A DNA stretch of 64,000 bases, from contig NZ_CP129964.1 in the NCBI RefSeq assembly GCF_030503675.1, positions 2,728,001 through 2,792,000 of the forward strand. Reading direction: 5' to 3'. The translations under genes were made by a program, and so were the position numbers. Source of the stretch: Lutimonas zeaxanthinifaciens (lineage in GTDB: Bacteria; Bacteroidota; Bacteroidia; Flavobacteriales; Flavobacteriaceae). The notes beneath the pieces are model-generated. The model was not told the origin of the DNA and did no database searches. It saw only the letters and a program-made list of their open reading frames with translations. Below, in pieces: positions 35,249-44,604 of this stretch. The number at the start of each line of letters is the position of its first letter. The first letter of the stretch is position 1.

Positions 35249-36124
35249 ATGAAAAAAATTTTTGCGCTACTTGTCGTAACCTCTTTAATGGTTTCATGTG
35301 TTTCCAAAAAGAAATATGTACAATTGGAAGAAGATTTGATGAATACTAAGGGAGAATTGCAAAAGACAACTGTCGAGAAAGAGGAACTAGAGGCTAAATT
35401 TGCCAAAATTGAAAAGAGAGTCGAGATCTACAACAATCAGATCAACTCGTTGCAATCAGATAATGCCAGCCTGACTGAAAGTAATAATCAGAAATTGGAT
35501 ATGCTTTCAGATAATTCTGTGGTCATGTCTGAAAACATGAAAACTCAACTTAATGAGGTACTTGCAAAATTACCACCTGAAGCATTGAAAGATGCCAAAA
35601 CATTGAAGGACTCCATGAACGTTGCCATCTCTTATAATCTTAATAAATCCATCAGTGAGAACAATATTGGTAACGATGGTGATATTGATGTGAATATTGA
35701 TCAAACAGTAGTAATGATTTCTGTAGCAGACAGCTTACTATTCAGATCCGGAAGCTACACTGTAAGCTCCAAAGCGAAGCCATTACTTGAAAAACTTGCT
35801 GACGTTATCAATGCAGAGCCAAGTATAGACGTAATGATCGAAGGACATACTGATTCAAAGGGCATACATACAGCCGATATCGTTGACAACTGGGACCTAA
35901 GTGTAAAAAGATCAACTGCAATTGTAAGAATTCTTCAAAACAAATACAAAGTTGACCCTGCAAGATTGATTCCTTCAGGAAGAAGTTCTTATGTGCCTCT
36001 TACCGACAACTCTACCTACAAGAACAGAGCGCGAAACAGAAGAACCAACATTATTATCATGCCTAACTTAAACAAGTTCTTTGCGCTTATGGCTGAAGAA
36101 GAAGTTGTTAGTTTGGAAGACTAA
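35249..36124 (+). CDS. OmpA-family peptidoglycan-associated lipoprotein
   Basis: A 291-residue precursor with a lipoprotein signal (MKKIFALLVVTSLMVSC, lipid Cys17). A predicted coiled coil with many Glu, Lys and Leu residues follows (about 25-85). A linker leads to a C-terminal OmpA domain with VMISVADSLLFRSGSY, VMIEGHTDSKG and NRARNRRTNIIIMPNL, the residues that grip diaminopimelate in peptidoglycan. It probably tethers the outer membrane to the cell wall. Its retention is consistent with a DAP-type cell wall here. It is flanked by its own promoter and terminator. Confidence 0.92.
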   Translation: MKKIFALLVVTSLMVSCVSKKKYVQLEEDLMNTKGELQKTTVEKEELEAKFAKIEKRVEIYNNQINSLQSDNASLTESNNQKLDMLSDNSVVMSENMKTQLNEVLAKLPPEALKDAKTLKDSMNVAISYNLNKSISENNIGNDGDIDVNIDQTVVMISVADSLLFRSGSYTVSSKAKPLLEKLADVINAEPSIDVMIEGHTDSKGIHTADIVDNWDLSVKRSTAIVRILQNKYKVDPARLIPSGRSSYVPLTDNSTYKNRARNRRTNIIIMPNLNKFFALMAEEEVVSLED

Positions 36125-36144
36125 TATCCTTGTACTTATAGTTT

Positions 36145-36173
36145 AAAAAAGGCAGCCGATGGCTGCCTTTTTT
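36145..36173 (+). terminator. Intrinsic terminator after the OmpA-like gene
   Basis: AAAAAAGGCAGCC pairs with GGCTGCCTTTTTT across a GAT loop. Confidence 0.9.
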
Positions 36174-36211
36174 ATTTCGTTCTAGTTTGATAAGTGCTGT
36201 TTAGTTCATAT

Positions 36212-36245
36212 AAAAAATCCGGAGTAAAATCTTATTTACTCCGGA
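36212..36245 (-). terminator. Intrinsic terminator of the division cluster
   Basis: On the minus strand TCCGGAGTAAA and TTTACTCCGGA (36218-36228 and 36235-36245) form an 11-bp stem with a six-base loop, followed by six T. It lies 26 bp beyond the ftsZ stop and closes the long mraZ-to-ftsZ run. Confidence 0.9.
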
Positions 36246-36270
36246 CTTTCCCACTAACTAAAACTAAAAA

Positions 36271-38328
36271 CTAATCAACATTATCGTGCAAAAAAGAATT
36301 GTTCGACCTGAGCTGGATCTCATCATTGTCATCCGTTCCTAAGGTCATTCTTGATTTATTCTTATCCGATTCAGATGAGGCAGGTACATCGTCAAGATCC
36401 ACACCCATCCTTTTATAAGCAGGCTCACTTTCAATCTCATCAATATGATGATTCAATTTATTGATGAATTTGTAATTAAAATCCTTCATCTTCTTTCTTC
36501 TGATCTCTGCTCTGTTTCTTAACTCTGCAATGGTAAGGTTCATCGGAGAAATATCCTTGTCCTCAATTACCTCTTCCACGTTATTCTCTGTAACATTCTC
36601 ATTCTTTACCTTTAACTCGAAATGCATGTCCTCATCTTCAATATTTTCACTCTCGGATATACTTTTTAGGGTATTGATCTCGGCAGCAAATTCATCTTCA
36701 AGGGTATGGCGGATCGTGTCCTCTCCGGGAACTGGTTCAACAGGCTGTGCCTTGGGCTCAGGTTTGATTTCCTCCAGGCCTACTATTTCGATATCGTTTA
36801 TATTGATATCCTCCAAAGACGTAAACACTTTCTTCTCCTCCTTTTTTACGTTTTGAATCGGTAAATCAAAGGTAAATGAAAACTGATTTTCGCTGTCTTC
36901 CTGAATTACTTCCTTCTCTTCCTTTTTTGGAGTTACATTGGTGATTTCAAAATCGGCTTGATCCATTTCTGGTTTTATCTGCTCGAACTGAACCGGGATA
37001 TTATCGATCTCTTTTTTATCCTGAATTTCCGGATTGATCTCCTTGTTCAAAGTTGTAGCAGGCTGAACAGGCTCAAAGGTTACGGGCTGCTGATGCACCG
37101 TATTGGAAGGTTCAGGAGTGTTCCGTTTGTTCTCCGTTTTCTTAATTTTTATTTCTTCTATAAAACCCTCTTCATGAAGAATATGCCTCGTCACCTGTGG
37201 TTCAGCACTTTTTTGAGGAGCTTTTAAAGTTGAGCCCGGGTTTTGAATAGTTGTTGATGGTGGTGTCTTGGTCGAGACCTTCATCTCTCTTTCTTCAACC
37301 AGCTTATGTACTATTTTCTTAGATTCTATTTTAGAAATTTCACTTTGTTGCTCCGGATTAAAACCGGTAGCAATGATTGTTACTGAAATGGCATCCCCCA
37401 GAGATTCGTCTTCACCGACCCCCATAATAATGTCAACATTTGTCTTGGCCTCTGACTGAATATAATCGTTTATTTCTCCTATCTCGTCTATGGTAACTTC
37501 TGAGGTCCCTGAAACGATCAATAAAAGAACGTTTTTTGACCCTTCAATTTTATTATCATTTAAGAGTGGAGAATGCAGGGCCTTGGTGATTGCATTTTGT
37601 GCTCGGTTCGAACCTGATGCCTGGGCTGATCCCATTATGGCTGTACCACTATTTGACAAAACTGTTTTGGCATCGCGTAAATCAATGTTCTGCGTGTAGT
37701 GATGTGTGATCACCTCTGCGATTCCTGTAGCAGCAGTTGACAACACTTCATCTGCCTTTGAAAACCCTGCCTTAAACCCAAGGTTTCCGTAAACCTCTCT
37801 CAATTTATTATTATTGATCACAACCAGCGAATCAACATGAGCCCTTAGTTTTTCAATTCCTCTCTGAGCCTGCTCATTTCTCATCTTTCCTTCAAAAGAA
37901 AATGGAATAGTCACAATTCCAACAGTGAGTATATCGAGTTCCTGAGCAATCTTTGCAATAACCGGTGCTGCTCCTGTACCTGTTCCGCCACCCATTCCAA
38001 CAGTTATGAACAACATCTTTGATTTTGTATTGAGCATGTTTTTGATGTCCTCCATACTCTCCATGGCTGACTGCTCTCCAATCTCCGGATTAGCCCCGGC
38101 ACCTAATCCTTCTGTTAAGGTAGCACCCAATTGTATCTTGTGCGGAACAGGGCTGCTCTGCAAGGCTTGCGCATCCGTGTTACATACTACAAAATCCACA
38201 CCCTTGATGCCCTTGTTGTACATGTGATTGATAGCATTACTTCCGCCACCTCCTACTCCAATTACCTTGATAACATTGGATTGATTTTTCGGTAAATCAA
38301 AAGATAAATTACTAAATTCTAAACTCAT
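36271..38328 (-). CDS. ftsZ: Cell division protein FtsZ with a long acidic tail
   Basis: The tubulin-like GTPase that forms the division ring. In the 685-residue protein the nucleotide-binding parts are GVGGGGSNAINHM (about 24-36) and the tubulin signature GGGTGTG (113-119). The catalytic T7-type segment is near GFNPEQQ, where the globular GTPase domain ends (about residue 330). The following roughly 350 residues are low-complexity, rich in Glu, Lys, Pro and Asn, as expected of a disordered linker, and end in a short conserved-looking C-terminal peptide. Bacteroidota FtsZ proteins are long, and this is near the upper end. It is the last gene of the cluster. Confidence 0.96.
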   Translation of the reverse strand: MSLEFSNLSFDLPKNQSNVIKVIGVGGGGSNAINHMYNKGIKGVDFVVCNTDAQALQSSPVPHKIQLGATLTEGLGAGANPEIGEQSAMESMEDIKNMLNTKSKMLFITVGMGGGTGTGAAPVIAKIAQELDILTVGIVTIPFSFEGKMRNEQAQRGIEKLRAHVDSLVVINNNKLREVYGNLGFKAGFSKADEVLSTAATGIAEVITHHYTQNIDLRDAKTVLSNSGTAIMGSAQASGSNRAQNAITKALHSPLLNDNKIEGSKNVLLLIVSGTSEVTIDEIGEINDYIQSEAKTNVDIIMGVGEDESLGDAISVTIIATGFNPEQQSEISKIESKKIVHKLVEEREMKVSTKTPPSTTIQNPGSTLKAPQKSAEPQVTRHILHEEGFIEEIKIKKTENKRNTPEPSNTVHQQPVTFEPVQPATTLNKEINPEIQDKKEIDNIPVQFEQIKPEMDQADFEITNVTPKKEEKEVIQEDSENQFSFTFDLPIQNVKKEEKKVFTSLEDININDIEIVGLEEIKPEPKAQPVEPVPGEDTIRHTLEDEFAAEINTLKSISESENIEDEDMHFELKVKNENVTENNVEEVIEDKDISPMNLTIAELRNRAEIRRKKMKDFNYKFINKLNHHIDEIESEPAYKRMGVDLDDVPASSESDKNKSRMTLGTDDNDEIQLRSNNSFLHDNVD

Positions 38329-38358
38329 AACTTAATTTTTATTATTCGGGTTGTATTG

Positions 38359-39660
38359 TTATTCTGCGTTGTCTAAAAAATCTCTGAACTTTTCTCCCCA
38401 CTTTTCAAAAATGGTCTTTTTGGGTTCGTCCTTACTGCTGTCTGCTAAATTTTTATAAGACTCCTCCTCTATTTCAGGGGTCGTTTTATTTTTCTTTTCG
38501 TTCTCTTTTAATCCTTTCATCAGCAATCCTACAACAGTGGCGTATAAAGGACTTGAAAGCTCACTGTCTGAATTACTTGCCAGATGCTCGTTAGGATATC
38601 CAATCCGGGTATCCATTCCGGTTATGTATTCAACAAGTTGCTTGATATGCTTTAACTGAGCCCCACCTCCAGTTAAAACAATTCCGGCGATCAGCTTCTT
38701 TTTGCTTTCCTCATGGCCGTAATTCTTAATTTCAAGAAATACCTGTTCAACGATTTCAACCACTCTGGCATGAATGATCTTTGATAAATTCTTTAATGTA
38801 ATTTCTTTGGGTTCCCTTCCTCTTAGACCTGGTATTGATACGATTTCGTTGTCTTTGTTCTCTCCGGGCCAGGCTGAACCAAATTTGGTCTTTAACAACT
38901 CTGCCTGTTTTTCTATGATCGAACAACCTTCTTTTATATCTTCGGTAATCACATTTCCACCAAAGGAAATGACCGCTGTGTGCCGGATTATACCATCCTT
39001 GAATATAGCGAGATCAGTGGTTCCACCACCTATATCTATCAAAGCAACTCCAGCCTCTTTTTCTTCCTGGCTCAATACCGCATCTGCAGACGCCAGAGGC
39101 TCCAAAGTGATATTACCAAGCTTAAGACCTGCACTCTTAATACATCTTCCAATATTTCGTATTGAGGATACCTGCCCCACCACCACATGGAAGTTTGCTT
39201 CAAGCCGTCCTCCATACATTCCGATGGGTGTTTTGATCTCTGCCTGTCCGTCAACTTTAAAGTCCTGGGGAAGAACATGAATGATCTCCTCGCCGGGAAG
39301 CATAACCAGTTTATAAACCTGATTGATCAGTCGTTCAATATCATCCTCATCGATAACTTTATCCGAATTGGGCCGCGTTATATAATCACTGTGATGAAGG
39401 CTTCTGATATGCTGTCCTGCGATTCCTACTACTACTGTTCCAATTTTTTCACCTGATGCACTTTCAGCCTCGTCAACCGACTGCTGTATGGATTGAATGG
39501 TCTGCGTGATATTATTGACAACACCTCTGTGCACACCAAGGCTTTTGGCCTTTCCTGTTCCCAGTACCTCAATCTTGCCATAAGCATCCTGTCTACCAAC
39601 CATCGCAACAATCTTTGTTGTTCCGATGTCTAATCCCACTGCTATATTGTTATTGTCCAT
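38359..39660 (-). CDS. ftsA: Cell division protein FtsA
   Basis: The 433-residue actin-like ATPase anchors FtsZ to the membrane. Phosphate-binding motifs GLDIGTTKIVAMVG (about 8-21) and LIDIGGGTTDLAIF (about 206-219) are present, as is the late adenosine motif IVLTGGGAQLKHI. The C-terminus has a basic/aromatic stretch (IFEKWGEKFRDFL) that fits an amphipathic membrane helix. It lies 30 bp upstream of ftsZ and five bases downstream of ftsQ. Confidence 0.96.
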   Translation of the reverse strand: MDNNNIAVGLDIGTTKIVAMVGRQDAYGKIEVLGTGKAKSLGVHRGVVNNITQTIQSIQQSVDEAESASGEKIGTVVVGIAGQHIRSLHHSDYITRPNSDKVIDEDDIERLINQVYKLVMLPGEEIIHVLPQDFKVDGQAEIKTPIGMYGGRLEANFHVVVGQVSSIRNIGRCIKSAGLKLGNITLEPLASADAVLSQEEKEAGVALIDIGGGTTDLAIFKDGIIRHTAVISFGGNVITEDIKEGCSIIEKQAELLKTKFGSAWPGENKDNEIVSIPGLRGREPKEITLKNLSKIIHARVVEIVEQVFLEIKNYGHEESKKKLIAGIVLTGGGAQLKHIKQLVEYITGMDTRIGYPNEHLASNSDSELSSPLYATVVGLLMKGLKENEKKNKTTPEIEEESYKNLADSSKDEPKKTIFEKWGEKFRDFLDNAE

Positions 39661-39665
39661 ACTAT

Positions 39666-40394
39666 TTATTTTTCACAAACAATTTGATTGTAAAATTTTA
39701 AGTTTATCGTTTTATAGTCTGAAATTGTACTATCCAACATTATTTTTTGATAAAAAACTTTCAGTTTAGCAATTTTCTCTTCCGTTCTTGACAGATCTCC
39801 AAAAATGATCTTTTGGTCGCCTATCCTGGTCTTTAATTCGAACTGATTCGATTTTCCCCCATTGATCTGATCAATTCCAATGATCTGTTTTCTTAAAAAC
39901 TCATCATTTCGGATGGTATTCGATAAAACGATCATATCATTTTCTCCATCTACGGTAATTGTATCAGTGGTTATAGGAACCCTTGCAGAATAATTATCCG
40001 ATAAAGGCATTTTTGTGCCTAACTTATCGTAATAATAGGTTTCCGTTTCATTTGCTACTCTTAAAACAGGTGTTCTTTGTGTAATAATTGCCCCTAATTC
40101 CCCACTTAATGTTAGAAAAATCTCAGCGTTTTCAATCATTTCGTTACGCTTCAAAAATCCTTCTAAATTATTCAAATTTATATTTTCTTTCGATTGATTA
40201 TGATAAGCCTCCAATTTTTGTATTAACAACTTATTAACGGTTTCATAACTTATAAAAAGATTTTCACCGTTCTCGAAAATCACTTCCACAGAGTCGTTGA
40301 ATTTCTTTGCATTTCTATGTGCTGCAAAACCATACAAAAAAACTATAACCAGGCATAGTACGCTGAATTTTAATAAGTTAATGTATTTTTTCAT
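39666..40394 (-). CDS. ftsQ: Cell division protein FtsQ
   Basis: The 242-residue protein has a short cytoplasmic N-terminus, one membrane helix (LKFSVLCLVIVFLYGFAAH), a POTRA-like segment and a beta domain containing GELGAIITQRTPVLRV, the arrangement of FtsQ/DivIB. It belongs to the divisome bridge with FtsL and FtsB-like proteins. In related flavobacteria the gene before ftsQ is murC; here the preceding gene is murG, with only 97 bp in between. Confidence 0.88.
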   Translation of the reverse strand: MKKYINLLKFSVLCLVIVFLYGFAAHRNAKKFNDSVEVIFENGENLFISYETVNKLLIQKLEAYHNQSKENINLNNLEGFLKRNEMIENAEIFLTLSGELGAIITQRTPVLRVANETETYYYDKLGTKMPLSDNYSARVPITTDTITVDGENDMIVLSNTIRNDEFLRKQIIGIDQINGGKSNQFELKTRIGDQKIIFGDLSRTEEKIAKLKVFYQKIMLDSTISDYKTINLKFYNQIVCEK

Positions 40395-40421
40395 TTTGTT
40401 TTACTGTTTTAAAAACTATAA

Positions 40422-40460
40422 CAACCCCTTAATTAATCCCCTCACTAATTAAGAGGGTTG
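40422..40460. other. Hairpin in the space where murC is expected
   Basis: CAACCCCTTAATTA (40422-40435) can pair with TAATTAAGAGGGTTG (40446-40460) over 14 bp with a single bulged base and a ten-base loop. The 97-bp space between murG and ftsQ contains nothing else I can recognise. No convincing T run follows on the minus strand, so it is not a clear terminator. Confidence 0.6.
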
Positions 40461-40491
40461 CCATAGTTACCAAAGTATTTAGCACATAATT

Positions 40492-41583
40492 CTATTTTAA
40501 TATTTTATCAACCTCATCAGCAATTCGCTTTGTAGCGTTTGGCAAGGCCAGTTCTTTTATGTTTTTACTTAAAACACCTCTCTGATCAGTATCCTCGACA
40601 AGCAAACTTATCACCTCAGGTAAAGTGTCAATATTCTTTTCTTCAAGCAGTATCCCGGCATTCTTATCCGTGATGGCTTTCGCATTTTGGGTTTGATGAT
40701 CTTCCGCAACATTGGGTGAAGGAATCAAGATGACCGGTTTTCCTACAATGCATAGTTCAGAGATGGATCCGGCGCCGGCACGGCTGATCAACAAATCGGC
40801 TGCAGCATACAACAGATCCATCTTTTGAACATACTCCCAAACCTGTACCCCGTCCATTTGGCTAAACTGCTTGTATTCATCATAATACAGTTTGCCTGAC
40901 TGCCAGATAACCTGAACATCATTTTTCAGAATTGCTTGTATGTGCTTTTCCAGGGCCTTGTTTATGGCCCTTGCACCCAGGCTACCTCCCAAAACGGCGA
41001 TGGTCATTTTTCCGGGGTCTAGATTAAAATGAGCTATTGCTTCCTTTTTCTTCTTATCTATTTCCAGAAGATCCTGACGTACAGGATTTCCTGTTTTTAT
41101 TAATTTTTCTTTAGGGAAATATTGATCCAAGCCGTCATAGGCAACACAGATTTTTTGAACTTTCTTTGCCAATAGCCTGTTTGTAATTCCAGGGTATGAG
41201 TTCTGTTCCTGAATCAAACTTGGAATATTTTTTCGATTTGCCATGAACAAGGTTGGTCCTGAAGCAAAGCCCCCTGTCCCGATTACCACATTAGGTTTGA
41301 AATTTTTGATGATCTTTTTCGCATTGATCAGACTTGAAAGGAGCTTAAATGGGAAAGTGAGATTCTTTAAACTCAGACTCCTCTGGATTCCTGTAATATT
41401 AAGTCCTTTTATTTCATAACCCGACTGAGGTACTTTTTCCATTTCCATCCTGCCTTTGGCCCCCACAAATAAAAAATTTGATTCCGGATATCTTTCCTTC
41501 AGTTCATTGGCAATGGCAATGGCCGGGTAGATATGCCCTCCTGTACCTCCTCCGCTAAGCATTATATTAACCGATTGCTTCAT
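40492..41583 (-). CDS. murG: UDP-GlcNAc:lipid I transferase MurG
   Basis: The 363-residue membrane-associated glycosyltransferase makes lipid II from lipid I. It has the N-terminal glycine loop [19 protein letters not shown] (about 10-28), [11 protein letters not shown], the second-domain [15 protein letters not shown] and the donor-site phrase [13 protein letters not shown], with [14 protein letters not shown] after it. All are family hallmarks, and the protein appears complete. Its start overlaps the ftsW stop by 17 bp. An intact MurG implies that lipid I is still made. Confidence 0.96.
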   Translation of the reverse strand: MKQSVNIMLSGGGTGGHIYPAIAIANELKERYPESNFLFVGAKGRMEMEKVPQSGYEIKGLNITGIQRSLSLKNLTFPFKLLSSLINAKKIIKNFKPNVVIGTGGFASGPTLFMANRKNIPSLIQEQNSYPGITNRLLAKKVQKICVAYDGLDQYFPKEKLIKTGNPVRQDLLEIDKKKKEAIAHFNLDPGKMTIAVLGGSLGARAINKALEKHIQAILKNDVQVIWQSGKLYYDEYKQFSQMDGVQVWEYVQKMDLLYAAADLLISRAGAGSISELCIVGKPVILIPSPNVAEDHQTQNAKAITDKNAGILLEEKNIDTLPEVISLLVEDTDQRGVLSKNIKELALPNATKRIADEVDKILK

Positions 41584-42769
41584 GTAATATATCTAAAGGG
41601 TTATCTAATTTATCTTTTTGTTTAGCGGCAATCACCTTGTGATCAGATGCACTTACACTTAAGACGATTCCAATGGCAAAACAGGTCATCCAGATTGAAG
41701 TTCCTCCGGTACTGATTAGCGGTAATGGCTGGCCGGTAACCGGAAATAATCCAACTGCAACAGCCATGTTGATCATTGCCTGAAAAATAATGGGTAATCC
41801 TACTCCAAGACAGAGTAAAGTGCCAAATATAGTTGTTGATTTCGTGGCTATAATTACGATCCTGAACAATAAGCCAAGGAAGAAAATAATTATTGAAATG
41901 GCACCCAACAATCCGAATTCCTCTCCAATGATGGCATAAATAAAATCGGATGATGACTGTGGAAGAAAATTCTTTTGAACACTTTTTCCGGGCCCCTTGC
42001 CATAAATTTCTCCGGAGGCTATTGCTATTTTCGCTTTTTCGGCCTGGTAATTATCTTCAGATTCACCGGAAACAAAATTTTCTATCCTGCTTGACCAGGT
42101 TGAAATCCTACTGTTCTTCATCGCATCCGGAAATGCTCTCGCGCTCAGGATAAACAAGGTAAAACATAAAAGACCTACCCCCAGAATAGAAAAGATATAC
42201 TTTAAAGGATACCCCCCCAGAAATACCAGTATGATTACCATGGCAAAAGTTATCGCTGTAGTAGAAAAATTGGCTGGTAGGATAAGAGCGAGCACGGCTC
42301 CAACAGGCAGCCACATATAGAGTACACTCTCTTTAAACGTGATCTCTTTTTCTTTATTTCTTGCCAGATATCTGGCCACATAGATCATGACAACCACTGA
42401 GGCCAGCGTTGAGGTCTGAAATCCGATACCAATCAAAGGAATACTGATCCATCGGCTGGCATTCGCACCTTCAATAACCGTTCCCTGTGCCAGGGTGTAT
42501 ACCAGGAGCAAAATCACAACCGGAAGCATCAGTACCGATAATCCACTGAAATACCTGTATGGAACCTTATGGGTTGTATAGACTATCACAAATCCGAGTA
42601 GCAACAAAATAGCATGCTTAAGCAAATATCCAAGGGTGGTTCCTTTGCCTGCAACATAAACAAGATTTGTACTTGCACTGTAAACAGGCAGGAATGAAAA
42701 TATAGCCAAAACGGCGATGATCGCCCAGATGGTCTTGTCTCCTTTGATATTTTCTAAAAACCTCGTCAT
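41567..42769 (-). CDS. ftsW: SEDS glycosyltransferase FtsW
   Basis: The 400-residue membrane protein polymerises lipid II at the septum with its partner FtsI. About ten hydrophobic segments are seen, and the periplasmic loop and helix motifs include [28 protein letters not shown]-like text ([18 protein letters not shown]) and [19 protein letters not shown], all SEDS signatures. The protein is complete. It follows the murD remnant by 15 bp and precedes murG with a 17-bp overlap. Confidence 0.95.
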   Translation of the reverse strand: MTRFLENIKGDKTIWAIIAVLAIFSFLPVYSASTNLVYVAGKGTTLGYLLKHAILLLLGFVIVYTTHKVPYRYFSGLSVLMLPVVILLLVYTLAQGTVIEGANASRWISIPLIGIGFQTSTLASVVVMIYVARYLARNKEKEITFKESVLYMWLPVGAVLALILPANFSTTAITFAMVIILVFLGGYPLKYIFSILGVGLLCFTLFILSARAFPDAMKNSRISTWSSRIENFVSGESEDNYQAEKAKIAIASGEIYGKGPGKSVQKNFLPQSSSDFIYAIIGEEFGLLGAISIIIFFLGLLFRIVIIATKSTTIFGTLLCLGVGLPIIFQAMINMAVAVGLFPVTGQPLPLISTGGTSIWMTCFAIGIVLSVSASDHKVIAAKQKDKLDNPLDILHEAIG

Positions 42770-42784
42770 TTAATTCTAATTTTC

Positions 42785-43333
42785 CTACAAATGCCTTACT
42801 GCTTCCTTGAAGCGATTTCCTCTATCTTCAAAACTCTCACCTTTCTTCTCACATTTTCCTGCCGGTGAAAAAAGAATACTTTCTCCTTCTTTACCCAGCT
42901 TATACGCAATTTTAACCGCATCGCGAATACAGGTAGTTTCAATCATAAAATCCACAACGCTCCCAAAAGTTTCGATAAGCTTATCATTATTCTCTCCAAG
43001 GCAAATAATGGCGCTCACTTTTTCATTGACAAGTGGAAGGAGTATCTCATAATCATTGGCTTCATCATTTCCGCCAGCAATCCAGATTGTGGTATTCTCC
43101 ATGGATTCAAGCGCGTAATAGGATGCGTTTACATTTAGCGCTTTTGAATCATTGATATATTGTGAACCGTTTATGGTCAACACCTTTTCAAGCCTGTGTT
43201 CTTCATTCTCGAAGTCCGAAAGACAATTTCTGATCGTTTCCTTTCTTACCTTCATCAAATCAGATAATGTACTTGAAGCCATCGCATTTTTAACATTAAA
43301 ATTGGTTTGCAAGGCAAAAGATGAAATACTCAT
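42785..43333 (-). pseudogene. murD: C-terminal remnant of MurD ligase
   Basis: The frame encodes only 182 residues, against about 445 for MurD (UDP-MurNAc-L-Ala:D-glutamate ligase). It lines up with the end of the ATP domain and the C-terminal domain: NVKNAMASS (13-21), HRLEKVL, YINDSKALNVNASYYAL (59-75) and EDRGNRFK (169-176). The UDP-binding domain and the P-loop are gone; only 29 bp separate its ATG from the mraY stop, so nothing is left upstream. The GKHN phrase before NVKNAMAS reads TNFN. NDSKAT reads NDSKAL. GGxDKGNDY reads GGNDEANDY. SPACASFDxFKNYEDRG reads SPAGKCEKKGESFEDRG with length kept. Activity as a ligase is excluded. It may be a decaying gene or a retained fragment with another role, since no stop or frameshift interrupts it. 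Confidence 0.85.
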
Positions 43334-43362
43334 GTATATTTTATTTTATTGTTATTGTTTTT

Positions 43363-44595
43363 TTATCTTACTTTAAGGGTCAGAATCGAGATTACAGCCA
43401 GTAATATCCCTACGATCCAAAACCTTGTAACTATTTTACTTTCGTGATAACCGCGTTTTTGATAATGATGGTGCAAAGGAGCCATCAAAAAAATTCTCTT
43501 TCCTACACCAGTTTTCTTTCTCGTATACTTGAAATATGAAACCTGAAAAACCACTGAAAGGTTCTCAGCCAAAAATATTCCGGCAAGAATGGGAATCAGA
43601 AATTCCTTTCTGACTGATAATGCAATAACGGCTATCACGGCACCAATTGTCAAACTACCGGTATCCCCCATAAATACCTGGGCGGGATAGGTATTGTACC
43701 AAAGAAAACCTACAAGTCCTCCTACAAAAGCACTTACGAAAATTGTAATCTCCCCGGAATTTGGTATGTACATTACATTGAGATAATCGGCAAAAATGAT
43801 ATTACCTGAAACCCATGCAAAGATGGCCAGGGCTAAAACTATAATCGCAGAACTACCTGCTGCCAGCCCATCGATACCATCGGTTAAGTTGGCTCCGTTT
43901 GAAACAGCTGTGATGATAAATATTACGATGACCACAAAAAACAGCCAAACGTAGTCCTTGGACCAGTCCCCCATCCAGGTAAGAAGATTTGCGTAGTCAA
44001 ATTCATTGTTCTTAACAAAAGGAATTGTAGTCTTCGTAGATTTTTCAGCTTCTCCAAATCGGTTCGAGGAAATGGTAAGTTCCTGGCTAATGACCACTTC
44101 ACCATGTCTTAGCTTTTCTTTGACAACCACATCCGGATTAAAGTAAAGCATGAGCCCAACAAATGCCCCTAAGGTAATTTGTCCAACTATCTTGAACCTT
44201 CCTTTAAGTCCTTCTTTGTTCTTTTTGAAGACCTTGATATAATCATCAATGAATCCGATAATTCCCATCCACACCGTGGTAACTATCAAAATGATGATAT
44301 AGATATTATCTAGTTTTGCAAAAAGAAATACAGGAATTAAAGTAGCCAAAATGATGATGACACCACCCATGGTAGGCGTACCCTGTTTTTGAACCTGCCC
44401 TTCCAGTCCAAGGTCTCTGATAGATTCTCCAACCTGCAGCCTTCTTAGCTTGTCTATAATTTTTCTTCCGTAAATAGTTGAAATCAGAAGTGAAAAGGCA
44501 AAGGCAAGGGCTGATCTAAAGGAAATATACTGAAAGAGTCCAGTTCCCGGAAGGCTTGTGTTCTCATCTAAAAATTCAAATAAATAATATAGCAT
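43363..44595 (-). CDS. mraY: Phospho-MurNAc-pentapeptide transferase MraY
   Basis: This 410-residue polytopic membrane enzyme forms lipid I from UDP-MurNAc-pentapeptide and undecaprenyl phosphate. Motifs include [31 protein letters not shown] (the Asp-Asp pair), [14 protein letters not shown] and [12 protein letters not shown], plus [11 protein letters not shown] for the HHH cluster. All active-site residues are present. Between the second and third groups lies the extra periplasmic-loop segment seen in Bacteroidota. Its substrate needs the products of MurC to MurF, so the damaged murD and missing murC are puzzling. Confidence 0.96.
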   Translation of the reverse strand: MLYYLFEFLDENTSLPGTGLFQYISFRSALAFAFSLLISTIYGRKIIDKLRRLQVGESIRDLGLEGQVQKQGTPTMGGVIIILATLIPVFLFAKLDNIYIIILIVTTVWMGIIGFIDDYIKVFKKNKEGLKGRFKIVGQITLGAFVGLMLYFNPDVVVKEKLRHGEVVISQELTISSNRFGEAEKSTKTTIPFVKNNEFDYANLLTWMGDWSKDYVWLFFVVIVIFIITAVSNGANLTDGIDGLAAGSSAIIVLALAIFAWVSGNIIFADYLNVMYIPNSGEITIFVSAFVGGLVGFLWYNTYPAQVFMGDTGSLTIGAVIAVIALSVRKEFLIPILAGIFLAENLSVVFQVSYFKYTRKKTGVGKRIFLMAPLHHHYQKRGYHESKIVTRFWIVGILLAVISILTLKVR

Positions 44596-44604
44596 TCTGG
44601 GATT

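Noticed and set aside
43334-43362. Frameshifted upstream part of murD
   Set aside because: Only 29 bp separate the remnant from the mraY stop codon, so the missing domains are deleted rather than out of frame.
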